This document shows, one piece after another, positions 27,909 to 37,177 of a stretch of 64,000 bases of DNA. Position 1 is the stretch's first letter, and the number at the start of each line of letters is the position of its first letter. Both the position numbers and the translations under genes were made by a program. The notes beneath the pieces were generated by a model. It was given only the letters and a program-made list of their open reading frames with translations. It did no database searches and was not told where the DNA came from. Origin of the DNA: an uncultured Campylobacterales bacterium (GTDB lineage: Bacteria; Campylobacterota; Campylobacteria; Campylobacterales; Arcobacteraceae); the NCBI GenBank assembly GCA_947503785.1, contig CANNFB010000012.1:1-64000 (forward strand). The letters run 5' to 3'.

Positions 27909-30900
27909 TTAGTCGTTTAAGAACTCTTGGATAGATTTAACACCTAAGCCATTTTTCTTTTTTAATACAGTAATAGATTCAACACAAGCAAGTGCTGCTG
28001 ATGCTGTTGTTACATAAGGAACATTCTCTTTTAACACTGCACGTCTAATGTTTTTACCATCATCTTTTGATGATTCTTTTCCATCTGATGTATTAAATGC
28101 TAAGGCAATTTCACCATTTGTAATAGAATCTGTAATATTAGGACGACCTTCAGAAATTTTAAGAACTTTCTCACACTCAATTCCAGCATCAGTTATAACT
28201 TTATGATTTCCACCAGTAGCAACTACTGTAAAACCTTGATCAACTAAACCTTTTGCAATTTTAGGAGCGAATTCTTTATCTAGATCACATAATGAAATAA
28301 ATACTTTCCCACTTAATGGTAAATCATTTTTAGCAGCACTTTGTGCTTTTGCATAAGACTCACCAAAGCTGTCAGAAATACCCATAACTTCACCAGTAGA
28401 TTTCATTTCAGGTGTTAAAATCATATCTGAACCAGATAATTTATTGAATGGGAAAACTGCTTCTTTAACAGCTACGTGATCTCTTAAAATTGGTTTTAAA
28501 ACACCATTTCCTTCCCATACTAAATCAAAGTTATATGAAGATAAAGCATCTCTTAAAGATTCACCCCACATAACTCTAGTAGCAACTTTTGCTAATGGCA
28601 TACCAGTTGCTTTAGATACAAAAGGAACAGTTCTTGAAGCTCTTGGATTCACTTCAATTAAGTAAATTTGACCTTTATGGATTGCATACTGAACATTCAT
28701 TAAACCAACAACACCTAAATTAAGTGCCATTGTTTTAGTTTTTGTTTCTAACTCTTTGATTAATTCATCTGAAATAGAAATTGGAGGTAATGAACAAGCA
28801 GAATCACCTGAGTGAATTCCAGCTTCTTCAATATGTTGCATAATTCCACCAATATAAACTTCTTTACCATCACAAATACAATCAACGTCTAATTCAACTG
28901 CTCTGTCTAAGAATCTATCAATTAATACAGGTGCATCATTAGATACAGAAACTGCTTCATCCATATATTGCTTTAATTCTGCTGTTGAATAAACGATTCT
29001 CATTCCTCTTCCACCAAGTACAAATGAAGGACGAACAAGTACTGGATAACCAATTCTCTCAGCAATTTCAATAGCTTCTTCTACAAGAACTGCAGTACCA
29101 TTTTCAGGTTGTAGTAATCCAGCTTCTTCTACGAACTTAGAGAACTTTTTTCTATCTTCTGCTAAGTCAATAACAGCAGCCGTAGTACCTATAATCTTAG
29201 CGCCTGCATCTGTTAATGCATTTGCAAGTTTTAAAGGAGTTTGTCCACCAAAGTGTACAATTACACCATCTGGTTGTTCTTCTTCAATTACTGCTCTAAC
29301 GTGTTCAAAGTCAATTGGTTCAAAGTATAAAATATCTGATGTATCATAATCAGTTGATACAGTTTCAGGGTTACAGTTATACATAATAGTCTTAACACCC
29401 ATTTCATTTAAAGCAAATGAAGCATGTACACAACAGTAATCAAACTCAATACCTTGACCAATTCTATTTGGACCACCACCTATAATCATAACTTTCTTTT
29501 CATCAGATTCAGGTTTTGCAACTTTTGGTAATTTTGTAATATTTGTAGTTGAGTAAAGATATGGAGTTAAAGCTTTAAACTCAGCAGAACAAGTATCAAC
29601 TTCATTGTATTCTAAGTTTACATCTAAAGTTTTTCTAGCAGTATAAACGTCATCTTCTGTTTTACCGATTAATCTTGCAATCATAACATCAGAGAAACCA
29701 TTTGTTTTTGCAGTTCTCATAGCTAATTCATCATTTAAGATTGACTCAGTCATTGAAGCTTCAATATTATAAATTTCTCTAAATTTAGTTAAGAACCATG
29801 GATCAATAGCACAAAGATCAAAAATCTCTTCATTTGTAAGACCTTGTCTCATACCATCCATTACATATAATGCTCTAGAATCATTTGGTCTTCTAATCTC
29901 TTTTTTGATTTTTTCCATATCAGTAGAAATAGAATCAAAACCACAAAGACCAGTTTCAAGCGAACAAAGTGCTTTTTGCATAGACTCGTTAAATGTTCTA
30001 CCCATTGCCATAACTTCACCAACAGATTTCATAGCTGTAGTTAATGTAGAGTTTGCTTTAGGGAATTTTTCAAAAGTAAATCGAGGAATTTTTGTAACAA
30101 CATAATCAATTACTGGTTCAAATGATGCAGTTGTACCTGTAATGTCATTTTCAATTTCATCTAAAGTAAATCCAACTGCTAAAAGAGTTGCAACTTTTGC
30201 AATAGGATAACCAGTTGCTTTTGATGCAAGTGCAGAAGATCTTGATACTCTTGGATTCATTTCAATTACAATCATTCTTCCAGTTTTAGGACAAATTGAG
30301 AACTGTACGTTAGAACCACCTGTATCAACACCAATTTCTCTAAGAATTGCAAAAGATGCATTTCTCATATCTTGGTATTCTTTATCAGTTAAAGTTAAAG
30401 CAGGAGCAACAGTGATACTATCACCTGTATGAACACCCATTGGGTCTAAGTTTTCAATTGAACATACAATAATACAGTTATCTTTTTTATCTCTGATAAC
30501 TTCCATCTCGTACTCTTTCCAACCAAGCATAGATTCCATAATCTCAATTTCATTGATTGGAGAGGCATCAATACCAGACTCAGCTAGTAATTTGAATTCT
30601 TCCATATTATATGCAACACCAGAACCACCACCTGCTAGGGTAAATGAAGCTCTAGAAATTACTGGGAAACCAATATCTTTAGCTACTTTAATAGCTTCTT
30701 CAACAGAATAAGCATTTGCACTTTTTGGTAAATCCATACCAATTTTAATCATTGCATCATTAAAAAGTTGTCTTTCTTCACCTTTTTTAATTGCATCTGG
30801 ATGAGCTCCAAGGAATTGAATACCTTCAAGCATCCCTTTATCATACATAGATGTTGCAACATTTAGTGCTGTTTGTCCACCCATAGTTGGTAAGATAGCA

Positions 30901-31151
30901 TCAATATTTTCTTTTTTGATTATTTTAGCAACCATATCTTCAGTGATTGGTTCTATATAAGTTCTATCAGCAAACTCAGGATCTGTCATAATAGTTGCTG
31001 GATTTGAATTAATTAAAACAACTCTGTATCCTAGTTCTTTTAGTGTCTTCGTAGCTTGAGTACCTGAATAATCAAACTCACATGCTTGACCAATAACAAT
31101 TGGACCAGAACCGATTAGTAAAATATTTTTTATATCTTCTCTTTTTGGCAT
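27909..31151 (-). CDS. carB: Carbamoyl-phosphate synthase large subunit
   Basis: 1,080 residues, the normal length. It makes carbamoyl phosphate from glutamine-derived ammonia, bicarbonate and two ATP, for pyrimidine and arginine synthesis, together with CarA (not in the window). The sequence has the two homologous ATP-grasp halves: the first opens with [20 protein letters not shown] and has MGGQTALN, the second opens with [17 protein letters not shown] and has FGGQTPL. An MGS-like allosteric domain follows at about 940-1080 (VFISLCDLD...VVATGGN). The ATG has a GGGGA Shine-Dalgarno at a good distance and a strong -10 upstream. It heads a probable operon with the YrdC-like and ATPase genes. 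Confidence 0.98.
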   Translation of the reverse strand: MPKREDIKNILLIGSGPIVIGQACEFDYSGTQATKTLKELGYRVVLINSNPATIMTDPEFADRTYIEPITEDMVAKIIKKENIDAILPTMGGQTALNVATSMYDKGMLEGIQFLGAHPDAIKKGEERQLFNDAMIKIGMDLPKSANAYSVEEAIKVAKDIGFPVISRASFTLAGGGSGVAYNMEEFKLLAESGIDASPINEIEIMESMLGWKEYEMEVIRDKKDNCIIVCSIENLDPMGVHTGDSITVAPALTLTDKEYQDMRNASFAILREIGVDTGGSNVQFSICPKTGRMIVIEMNPRVSRSSALASKATGYPIAKVATLLAVGFTLDEIENDITGTTASFEPVIDYVVTKIPRFTFEKFPKANSTLTTAMKSVGEVMAMGRTFNESMQKALCSLETGLCGFDSISTDMEKIKKEIRRPNDSRALYVMDGMRQGLTNEEIFDLCAIDPWFLTKFREIYNIEASMTESILNDELAMRTAKTNGFSDVMIARLIGKTEDDVYTARKTLDVNLEYNEVDTCSAEFKALTPYLYSTTNITKLPKVAKPESDEKKVMIIGGGPNRIGQGIEFDYCCVHASFALNEMGVKTIMYNCNPETVSTDYDTSDILYFEPIDFEHVRAVIEEEQPDGVIVHFGGQTPLKLANALTDAGAKIIGTTAAVIDLAEDRKKFSKFVEEAGLLQPENGTAVLVEEAIEIAERIGYPVLVRPSFVLGGRGMRIVYSTAELKQYMDEAVSVSNDAPVLIDRFLDRAVELDVDCICDGKEVYIGGIMQHIEEAGIHSGDSACSLPPISISDELIKELETKTKTMALNLGVVGLMNVQYAIHKGQIYLIEVNPRASRTVPFVSKATGMPLAKVATRVMWGESLRDALSSYNFDLVWEGNGVLKPILRDHVAVKEAVFPFNKLSGSDMILTPEMKSTGEVMGISDSFGESYAKAQSAAKNDLPLSGKVFISLCDLDKEFAPKIAKGLVDQGFTVVATGGNHKVITDAGIECEKVLKISEGRPNITDSITNGEIALAFNTSDGKESSKDDGKNIRRAVLKENVPYVTTASAALACVESITVLKKKNGLGVKSIQEFLND

Positions 31152-31186
31152 AAAAATTCCCCATATATATTTTTATAAATTTGGAG

Positions 31187-31192
31187 ATTATA
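31187..31192 (-). promoter_or_regulatory. Putative -10 element upstream of carB
   Basis: Minus-strand TATAAT in the context AGATATAATC, 36 bases before the carB ATG. There is no obvious -35, as is usual for Campylobacterota. No PyrR- or attenuator-like hairpin was seen in the short leader. Confidence 0.5.
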
Positions 31193-31270
31193 TCTATAAA
31201 GTGCTTAAAATTCGGTTATACGAATGAAAGATAGAATTGTTTTTTTACTTATTTATTATTAAGTCTTACT

Positions 31271-31801
31271 TTAAAATAATTTGTCTTTTACAAATAAAAT
31301 AATTACTATAAATACCATAAAAACGATAAGGTCAAAAATAAAATATTTATTTTCTTTTAATTGAGTTTTACTACCAATTAGTCCGTGATACCATTTTTTA
31401 TCCATTCTTTCATTAACAATTTGTGTTAAATTTTCCATCCCTTCATCACTTAAAAAAGATGTTTTCCCTAAGACTTGTATAAAAAGATATATCTGAACTA
31501 CGACTAATAAAGATAGCCAATCATACTGCGTATAAAAATATGTATAGGAAATCAAAAGTGTTGATAAAAGGCCAACTACATAGAAGAGCCCTATTGTTCT
31601 AAGTAAATAGTTTAATTTTCTTCTTTGAAAAAAAAATTGACTATATGAAAAAAGTATTAAAACACCTGTTATTCCACTTGCTTTATTTTCTCCCATATTA
31701 ATATATGAGATATAGTAAGTTAAAATAATTAAAGGAATTAACAATAAAGTTGATATATACCAACTTATACTTCTATCAAGTGTTTTAATATTAAATTGCA
31801 T
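31271..31801 (-). CDS. Unknown inner-membrane protein, four predicted TM segments
   Basis: 176 residues, not recognised. Hydrophobic segments lie at about 14-34 (YISTLLLIPLIILTYYI), 42-56, 68-110 (a broad stretch, probably two passes) and 153-172 (FDLIVFMVFIVIILFV) at the C terminus. A soluble loop with TQIVNERMDKKWYHG lies between the last two. It stands 37 bases downstream of the ThiF-family gene and may be co-transcribed with it. No catalytic motif is visible. Confidence 0.7.
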   Translation of the reverse strand: MQFNIKTLDRSISWYISTLLLIPLIILTYYISYINMGENKASGITGVLILFSYSQFFFQRRKLNYLLRTIGLFYVVGLLSTLLISYTYFYTQYDWLSLLVVVQIYLFIQVLGKTSFLSDEGMENLTQIVNERMDKKWYHGLIGSKTQLKENKYFIFDLIVFMVFIVIILFVKDKLF

Positions 31802-31838
31802 TTTAGAATTCCCTTTTTATCTGTATACTCTTAGATAA

Positions 31839-32519
31839 TTATGAAGTAGGAAGATTAAATCTTTTAGTATCTAAAACACCCTCATTATCAAAAGACAAAT
31901 AGTATAAAATATCTTTTTTTACAGGAAGTCCAGTAAGATGTCTAATTGCTAGATTAGCTTGAAGTGAAGCTATATGCATAACTATTGGACAAGCAATACC
32001 ATTTGGTTTTCTATCACTTACTTGAAAAACTGCTTCATAAGATGCTTTTTCAAAGAAACAAACTTGACCATGAAATTCTTCAACCGAACCATAAATCCAA
32101 GCTTGATTATTTGCTATACAGTATTCGTTTATATCTGCACGTGTAGGAAGATTGTCAGTTCCATCAATAATTAAATCAAACTCTAAACCACGTTTTGCAA
32201 AATCTTGAAAACTTTCCACGTAAGAAGTTACTTTTGTATATGGGCATCTTGACTCAACTAGTTCTTTTAAAACATCTGCTTTAAACTTGCCATCATCTCC
32301 AACTTTAAAACCAATTTGTCTATGAATATTATGAACACCAACTTCATCAAAATCAACCAGTGCAAACTCACCTATTCCAGAAGCTCCAAGTGCGATAGCA
32401 AGAGAACATCCAAGCCCTCCACTACCAATAATTGCAACTTTTTTATTTGAAAGTGAGTCTTGTGTTTCTTCACCCCAAAGTTTTATCTGTCTATTAAAAA
32501 ATTCATGTGATTCACTCAT
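31839..32519 (-). CDS. ThiF/MoeB/HesA-family E1-like adenylyltransferase
   Basis: 226 residues. Enzymes of this family adenylate the C-terminal glycine of small ubiquitin-like sulfur carriers (ThiS, MoaD). Seen here: the nucleotide-binding IGSGGLGCSLA at about 31-41, VDFDEVGVHNIHRQIGF (the DxDxVxxxNxxRQ motif), and a DGTDNLPTR motif near 119-127. A candidate catalytic cysteine lies in GIACPIVMHIASLQA. The CxxC pairs of the zinc site found in MoeB and many ThiF proteins are absent, so it belongs to the short HesA-like group. The carrier protein is not encoded next to it, so thiamine and molybdopterin roles cannot be told apart. Confidence 0.85.
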   Translation of the reverse strand: MSESHEFFNRQIKLWGEETQDSLSNKKVAIIGSGGLGCSLAIALGASGIGEFALVDFDEVGVHNIHRQIGFKVGDDGKFKADVLKELVESRCPYTKVTSYVESFQDFAKRGLEFDLIIDGTDNLPTRADINEYCIANNQAWIYGSVEEFHGQVCFFEKASYEAVFQVSDRKPNGIACPIVMHIASLQANLAIRHLTGLPVKKDILYYLSFDNEGVLDTKRFNLPTS

Positions 32520-32612
32520 ATTTTATTCCTTAGTAAATAAGTATAGTTTATTTTTATTATATATATTTGTAATAATAGCAGATTTAATTTAAAATTATAT
32601 GATTGAAGTCAA

Positions 32613-35018
32613 CTAGTTATATTCAGGAACAGGTTGAGCAATCATTAAATCTTCATACTCTACTGTATCTTCTATTTCTTCTTCATAAAGATATTTTTGA
32701 AAACCTATAAAAGTCTCTCGTATTGTTTTTATATCTCCAATTTTACTTTTTGCATCTTCAATAGCGCTGTATTGTGCAATTAATAAATCTTTTAATCTTT
32801 TATCATCAAGCTCTTTTATTCCATTATCTACATATTGTTTTAAAACAAAATCTAAAAACTTTTGTTTTTCATCATCATAATGTGCAATTTTAATTTTTGC
32901 TTTTGTTGCTCTTTGCAATCGTGGAACTATATCTTTATGATAAGCAATATATGACAAGACATCAAACAAATCACTTTTCTGTGCACTTACTAGATTTTTC
33001 AAACCTTCAAGTTGAGTTAGAGTATACCCTGCCTCACTAAGTTCTTCTAAAAGTCTTTTTCTCGTATCTGGAATAGACCAGATTCGTCTAAGTTCACTTT
33101 CATTTTTAAAGAACTTTGGTATCTCTTTAAATAGTTCTTTTACAAACTGTTCACTTGACATTGGTTTTCCATCAGGAGAATAAAAAGATGTTTTTATCAT
33201 AGAGTCTAAATCAGCGAACTTTCCATCTGATAATTTTATACGAATCATTTCTCTTGTTTTTTTCTCACATACACAAGGTCTATTATTACAAACTTCACAA
33301 GTTTTAGGCTCTTCTTTTTCACAAATACAAGGTCTAAGATTACAAATTTTACAAGGTTCTTTTGGTATTGGTTCTTCTGGATCGATTAGCTCACCATCCC
33401 AAGCAGGGTCTATAAAGTGTTTATAGTTGTCATAAAAGTCATAAATCGTAAAATAATCTTTCCCGTCAAACAGTCTTGTCCCACGTCCTACTATTTGTTT
33501 AAACTCAACCATAGATTTTACATCTCTTAAAAGTATGATATTTTTAATTTCAGGAGCATCTACACCCGTGCTAAGTTTTTTAGATGTTGTCAAAATTGTA
33601 GGAATTATTTTTTCATTATCTTGGAAATCTTTTAAAAATTGCTCACCTTTTGAACCTTCATTTGCAGTAACTCGACAACAATAATCTACATTTGTAGAAT
33701 CTGCTTTTTGGTTTATAAGATTTCGTATAGCTGCGGCGTGATTTTGTGACTCACAAAAGACTAAAGTTTTTTGGTTTTGATTTATCAAATCCATAAAAAG
33801 ATTTACTCTATATTTTTCAATACCCATAATCTCTATTATTTTATTTTGATCATCTTGTGTATATTCTTTGCTTACATCAATTTCACCTTCTAATACTTCA
33901 TCATCATTAGTAAATATATATTTATCTCCTGTTGTTGAAATATCTTTTACTTTAAAAGGTGTCAAGAAGCCATCATTTATTCCCTCTTTTAATGAGTACT
34001 GATAAATAGGCTCGCCAAAGTATTTATAAGTATCACCATTCTCATCTCTTTTAGGAGTTGCTGTAAGTCCTAGTTGAACAGCTGGTTCAAAGTATTCAAG
34101 TATTTCTCTCCAAGAACTTTCATCACTAGCTCCTCCTCTATGACACTCATCTATAATAATAAAATCAAAGAAATCTTTTGCATACTCTCCAAAATTTGGT
34201 GTGTCATTAGCTCCACTCATAAAGGTTTGAAAAATAGTAAAAAAGATACTTCCATTTGTAGGTACTTTTTTCTTCTTTCTTATTTCACTAGGATCAATCC
34301 TAATTAAAGCATCTTCAGGAAATGCTCCAAAAGATAAAAAGGCTTGATTTGCTAAAATATTTCTATCTGCTAAAAACAAAATTCTAGGACTTCTTTTAAA
34401 ATCTTTTTGTAAGTTCCATTTTGAATGAAAAAGTTTCCAAGCGATTTGAAAAGCAATGGCTGTTTTTCCCGTACCAGTTGCAAGTGTAAGAAGTATTCTT
34501 TTTTTATCATCGGCTATGGCTTCTAGTGTTTTTGTGATTGCATTGTTTTGATAGTATCTAGGTTCCCAAGTACCACCTTTATCTTCAAAAGGAATAGAAA
34601 AAAGTCTATCTTCAATAGTACGTTCTTTTGGAAAGGTCATATTCCATAACTCATCAGGACTTGGAAATGTTTCTACATCACACTCAATACCTTCTTGCAT
34701 ATCTATACTATAAATTTGTTTTCCATTTGTAGAGTAAGTAAACCTTATCTTTAAACGAGTAGCATAATCTTTTGCTTGACTTACTCCATCACTATAGTGT
34801 AAGTCTCTTTTCTTAGCTTCTATTACAGCTAAATATCTATTTTTATAGACAAGTACATAATCAGCACTCAAAGAACTCGTACGCTCTCCTTTAAAACCTT
34901 TTAGTCTACCTTTGGTAATAGGAAATTCTACTTTGATAAAACTATTTTCAACTTTGCCCCAACCTGCACTTTTAAGTTTTGGGTCTATTAGATCTAGTCT
35001 TGTTTGTGCTTCATTCAT
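32613..35018 (-). CDS. hsdR: Type I restriction endonuclease R subunit, EcoEI type
   Basis: 801 residues. It translocates DNA and cleaves it when the HsdMS complex meets unmodified sites. Domains in order: a PD-(D/E)xK nuclease (ADYVLVYKNRYLAVIEAKKR, about 50-69), then SF2 helicase motifs with Walker A ATGTGKTA near 180, DECH near 290 and the QIVGRGTR motif near 510. The EcoEI-type C-terminal domain runs from about 590 to 780. Between helicase and C-terminal domain, at about 555-587, there are two near-identical cysteine knuckles of the pattern CxxCNxRPCxCEK. Its start overlaps the rhuM stop by 4 bases (ATGA), so translation is coupled. Confidence 0.95.
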   Translation of the reverse strand: MNEAQTRLDLIDPKLKSAGWGKVENSFIKVEFPITKGRLKGFKGERTSSLSADYVLVYKNRYLAVIEAKKRDLHYSDGVSQAKDYATRLKIRFTYSTNGKQIYSIDMQEGIECDVETFPSPDELWNMTFPKERTIEDRLFSIPFEDKGGTWEPRYYQNNAITKTLEAIADDKKRILLTLATGTGKTAIAFQIAWKLFHSKWNLQKDFKRSPRILFLADRNILANQAFLSFGAFPEDALIRIDPSEIRKKKKVPTNGSIFFTIFQTFMSGANDTPNFGEYAKDFFDFIIIDECHRGGASDESSWREILEYFEPAVQLGLTATPKRDENGDTYKYFGEPIYQYSLKEGINDGFLTPFKVKDISTTGDKYIFTNDDEVLEGEIDVSKEYTQDDQNKIIEIMGIEKYRVNLFMDLINQNQKTLVFCESQNHAAAIRNLINQKADSTNVDYCCRVTANEGSKGEQFLKDFQDNEKIIPTILTTSKKLSTGVDAPEIKNIILLRDVKSMVEFKQIVGRGTRLFDGKDYFTIYDFYDNYKHFIDPAWDGELIDPEEPIPKEPCKICNLRPCICEKEEPKTCEVCNNRPCVCEKKTREMIRIKLSDGKFADLDSMIKTSFYSPDGKPMSSEQFVKELFKEIPKFFKNESELRRIWSIPDTRKRLLEELSEAGYTLTQLEGLKNLVSAQKSDLFDVLSYIAYHKDIVPRLQRATKAKIKIAHYDDEKQKFLDFVLKQYVDNGIKELDDKRLKDLLIAQYSAIEDAKSKIGDIKTIRETFIGFQKYLYEEEIEDTVEYEDLMIAQPVPEYN

Positions 35019-36010
35019 TTAAAAGCCTTTATATCTTTTACTAATTCTTCAAAATTATCATTTTTTTGAATCTCTTTTTTATTAGCTTTGTATTTATCAT
35101 ATTCTAAATGCGACTTTTCTAGTGCCAAATTATGTGATATTTTTCCAGCATTTGAAAGTAACTCTTTTCCATTTAGACTTATGATTGCATCTAATCTACT
35201 AATCCAATCTTTCATATACATAGGCTGTTCTTGCATAGCCATTGTTTCTGCAAAGGCTAGATATTGTTCGACTAAAAGACCTAAAAGTTTTATCTCATCT
35301 TCTTTTAGATAATTTTTTGCAATACTTACATCTTTTTTAGTGATATTTTTATTTTCTTTATCAAAAGAAGTCATACCTAAAAGAGGTTTATTTATATCTA
35401 CACGATTGTGTACAAGTTCGGCTGCTGTTTGTGAAGAGATAGCCCACAAAAGTTTGTTTTGAACTATTTTGAAAAACTCTATTGTTTTTTCATCTTTTGG
35501 GTTATAATCAATACTTGTCATATAAATGTCTTTTATTTTTTGATAAAAAAATCTTTCAGAGATTCGTATATCTCTAAGTCTTTTTTGAAGTTCATCAAAA
35601 TAGTTCATGTTATTACCATTTTTAAATCGTTCATCATCTAAGATGAAACCTTTAGTAATATATTCGTTTAGTCTTTTTCTAGCCCAAATCCTAAACTGTG
35701 TACCTTGTGGGGATTTTACTCTAAAACCTATGGCTATTATCATATCAAGGTTATAGTATTTAACATCTTTGGTCTGTGTTTTACCCTCAATTGCGCCATG
35801 TTTAGTGGTTGTTCGGAAATTCCGAACAACCACTTCTTTATCCAGTTCAATTTCTTCAAATATATTTGAAATATGCTCACTAATCGTTGATTTAGATTTT
35901 TGGAAAACTTCTGCAATTTGAGTTTGATTTAGCCAGATATTTTCATCTTCAAATCTAATATCTAGTTTTATATCGCCATTGTCATTTTTATAAATTACAA
36001 TATCACTCAT
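35015..36010 (-). CDS. RhuM-family protein within the Type I RM operon
   Basis: 331 residues of the virulence RhuM family (PF13310). The N terminus has a helix-turn-helix-like segment, WLNQTQIAEVFQKSKSTISE (about 27-46). It is followed by the family hallmark VVVRNFRTTT and KYYNLDMIIAIGFRVKSPQG with RIWARKRLNEY. The C-terminal half is helical (LLGLLVEQYLAFAE). RhuM genes often sit inside Type I restriction loci, but their biochemical role is not established. It is likely translated with hsdR (4-base overlap) and lies 33 bases after hsdS. Its conserved VVVRNFRTTT stretch is encoded by a perfect 29-base palindrome (35805-35833). Family confident, function unknown. Confidence 0.9.
   Translation of the reverse strand: MSDIVIYKNDNGDIKLDIRFEDENIWLNQTQIAEVFQKSKSTISEHISNIFEEIELDKEVVVRNFRTTTKHGAIEGKTQTKDVKYYNLDMIIAIGFRVKSPQGTQFRIWARKRLNEYITKGFILDDERFKNGNNMNYFDELQKRLRDIRISERFFYQKIKDIYMTSIDYNPKDEKTIEFFKIVQNKLLWAISSQTAAELVHNRVDINKPLLGMTSFDKENKNITKKDVSIAKNYLKEDEIKLLGLLVEQYLAFAETMAMQEQPMYMKDWISRLDAIISLNGKELLSNAGKISHNLALEKSHLEYDKYKANKKEIQKNDNFEELVKDIKAFK
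35805..35833. repeat. Perfect 29-base palindrome inside rhuM
   Basis: Arms GTGGTTGTTCGGAA and its exact reverse complement are separated by a single base. It is GC-rich relative to its surroundings and uses codons such as CGG that look uncommon nearby. It encodes the most conserved RhuM motif, VVVRNFRTTT. It could be a binding site, for instance for RhuM's own N-terminal HTH, an RNA hairpin, or an incidental consequence of the amino-acid sequence. Confidence 0.85.
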
Positions 36011-36043
36011 GCTTTTTCTTCTCCTATCTTTTGTATCAACATT

Positions 36044-37177
36044 TTATTTTGTAAGCTCTCCAGAAAAAGCTTTTTGAAGAAGTGATTTTTTTAGTTCTTC
36101 TAGGTTATCTAGTTTTTGTTGGTATTTTTTTTCTAGTTGTTTTGTTTTGCTTTCAAAGTTATTTATTTTTTCAACAATTTCATTTTGAGCATTAAAATCT
36201 GGAATATAAATTTCTATATCTTTTATTTTTGATAAACTTAAATTTTTCTGCCTAACTCCACGTCGTTGATTTAATAATTCTTGTTTCTTAAAATTAATAT
36301 AATGTAATATATATTCTAGGTTTAAATTCTTTCTTGGTGCTAATCCAGCAATTGCTTGATTAAATGTTGCATTTTGATGTAATATTGACATTTTTAATGC
36401 AGCAGTATCATACATTCCAATTAACAAAGAACCTTCTTCAAATAGTTTAGCATTAGAATTATCTAAACCAACATTTGTAATATAATTTTTTGATTCAATT
36501 GTTAATAAATTATTTAACTCTCCAGATGAGTACCAAGGGATTATTCCATTATCCCAATACTCTTTTTTATGCTTTAGAGGTGTACCTCCACTTTTAATAT
36601 AAGTTAAATCTTCTAATTTTTTTTCTTCCCAACCTTCGCCTTTTTGAGAAAATATTTCATTTAATTTACTAGCAAATAGTTCTTTTGTATTTTTAAGATT
36701 TTTTTCAAGATTTGTTTTTACTTTTTCAAGAGCTTCAAAAGCTGTATCTAAAATCTCTACAATTTGCTTTTGTTCTTTTAAAGTATTAGGATAAGAAAAA
36801 TCTAAATTTTTGAAGGCTTCTGAATTTAAATTTCTTTGTGCAGTACCCCTACCAATAGAATAAATCTTTTCATTTAAAGATAATATCTTATAATTTAAGA
36901 ATCTTATATCAATTTCTTTTTTATCTTTCTGAGAAATAGTTAATCCACTATCATTTAAAAAAAACTTCCCTTTTATGAATCTTGTACATTTCTTTGACAT
37001 TGCAAATCTTGCAATTACCATTCTATCTTCACGATTATAAGTATCCATTTTAAAGGTGGCTCCACCACCACCATATACAGAATAAATATCACCGGCATCT
37101 CTTTTTCGCACAACTCTTGTCCCATACTCAATATTGCAAGAATTTTCAATCGTTGAATTTATCCAATTTTTACTCAT
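36044..37177 (-). CDS. hsdS: Type I restriction specificity subunit
   Basis: 377 residues. It sets the DNA target of the HsdM methylase and HsdR nuclease. Two target-recognition domains are visible. TRD1 lies at about 1-130 and ends in a helix starting LKEQKQIVEILDTAFEALE. TRD2 lies at about 180-330, beginning KLEDLTYIKSGGTP, and ends in a second helix with AQNEIVEKINNF and a C-terminal LKKSLLQKAFSGELTK. The two long helices set the TRD spacing. TRD1 starts almost at the N terminus. The start overlaps the hsdM stop by 4 bases. The recognition sequence cannot be read from the protein. Confidence 0.93.
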   Translation of the reverse strand: MSKNWINSTIENSCNIEYGTRVVRKRDAGDIYSVYGGGGATFKMDTYNREDRMVIARFAMSKKCTRFIKGKFFLNDSGLTISQKDKKEIDIRFLNYKILSLNEKIYSIGRGTAQRNLNSEAFKNLDFSYPNTLKEQKQIVEILDTAFEALEKVKTNLEKNLKNTKELFASKLNEIFSQKGEGWEEKKLEDLTYIKSGGTPLKHKKEYWDNGIIPWYSSGELNNLLTIESKNYITNVGLDNSNAKLFEEGSLLIGMYDTAALKMSILHQNATFNQAIAGLAPRKNLNLEYILHYINFKKQELLNQRRGVRQKNLSLSKIKDIEIYIPDFNAQNEIVEKINNFESKTKQLEKKYQQKLDNLEELKKSLLQKAFSGELTK

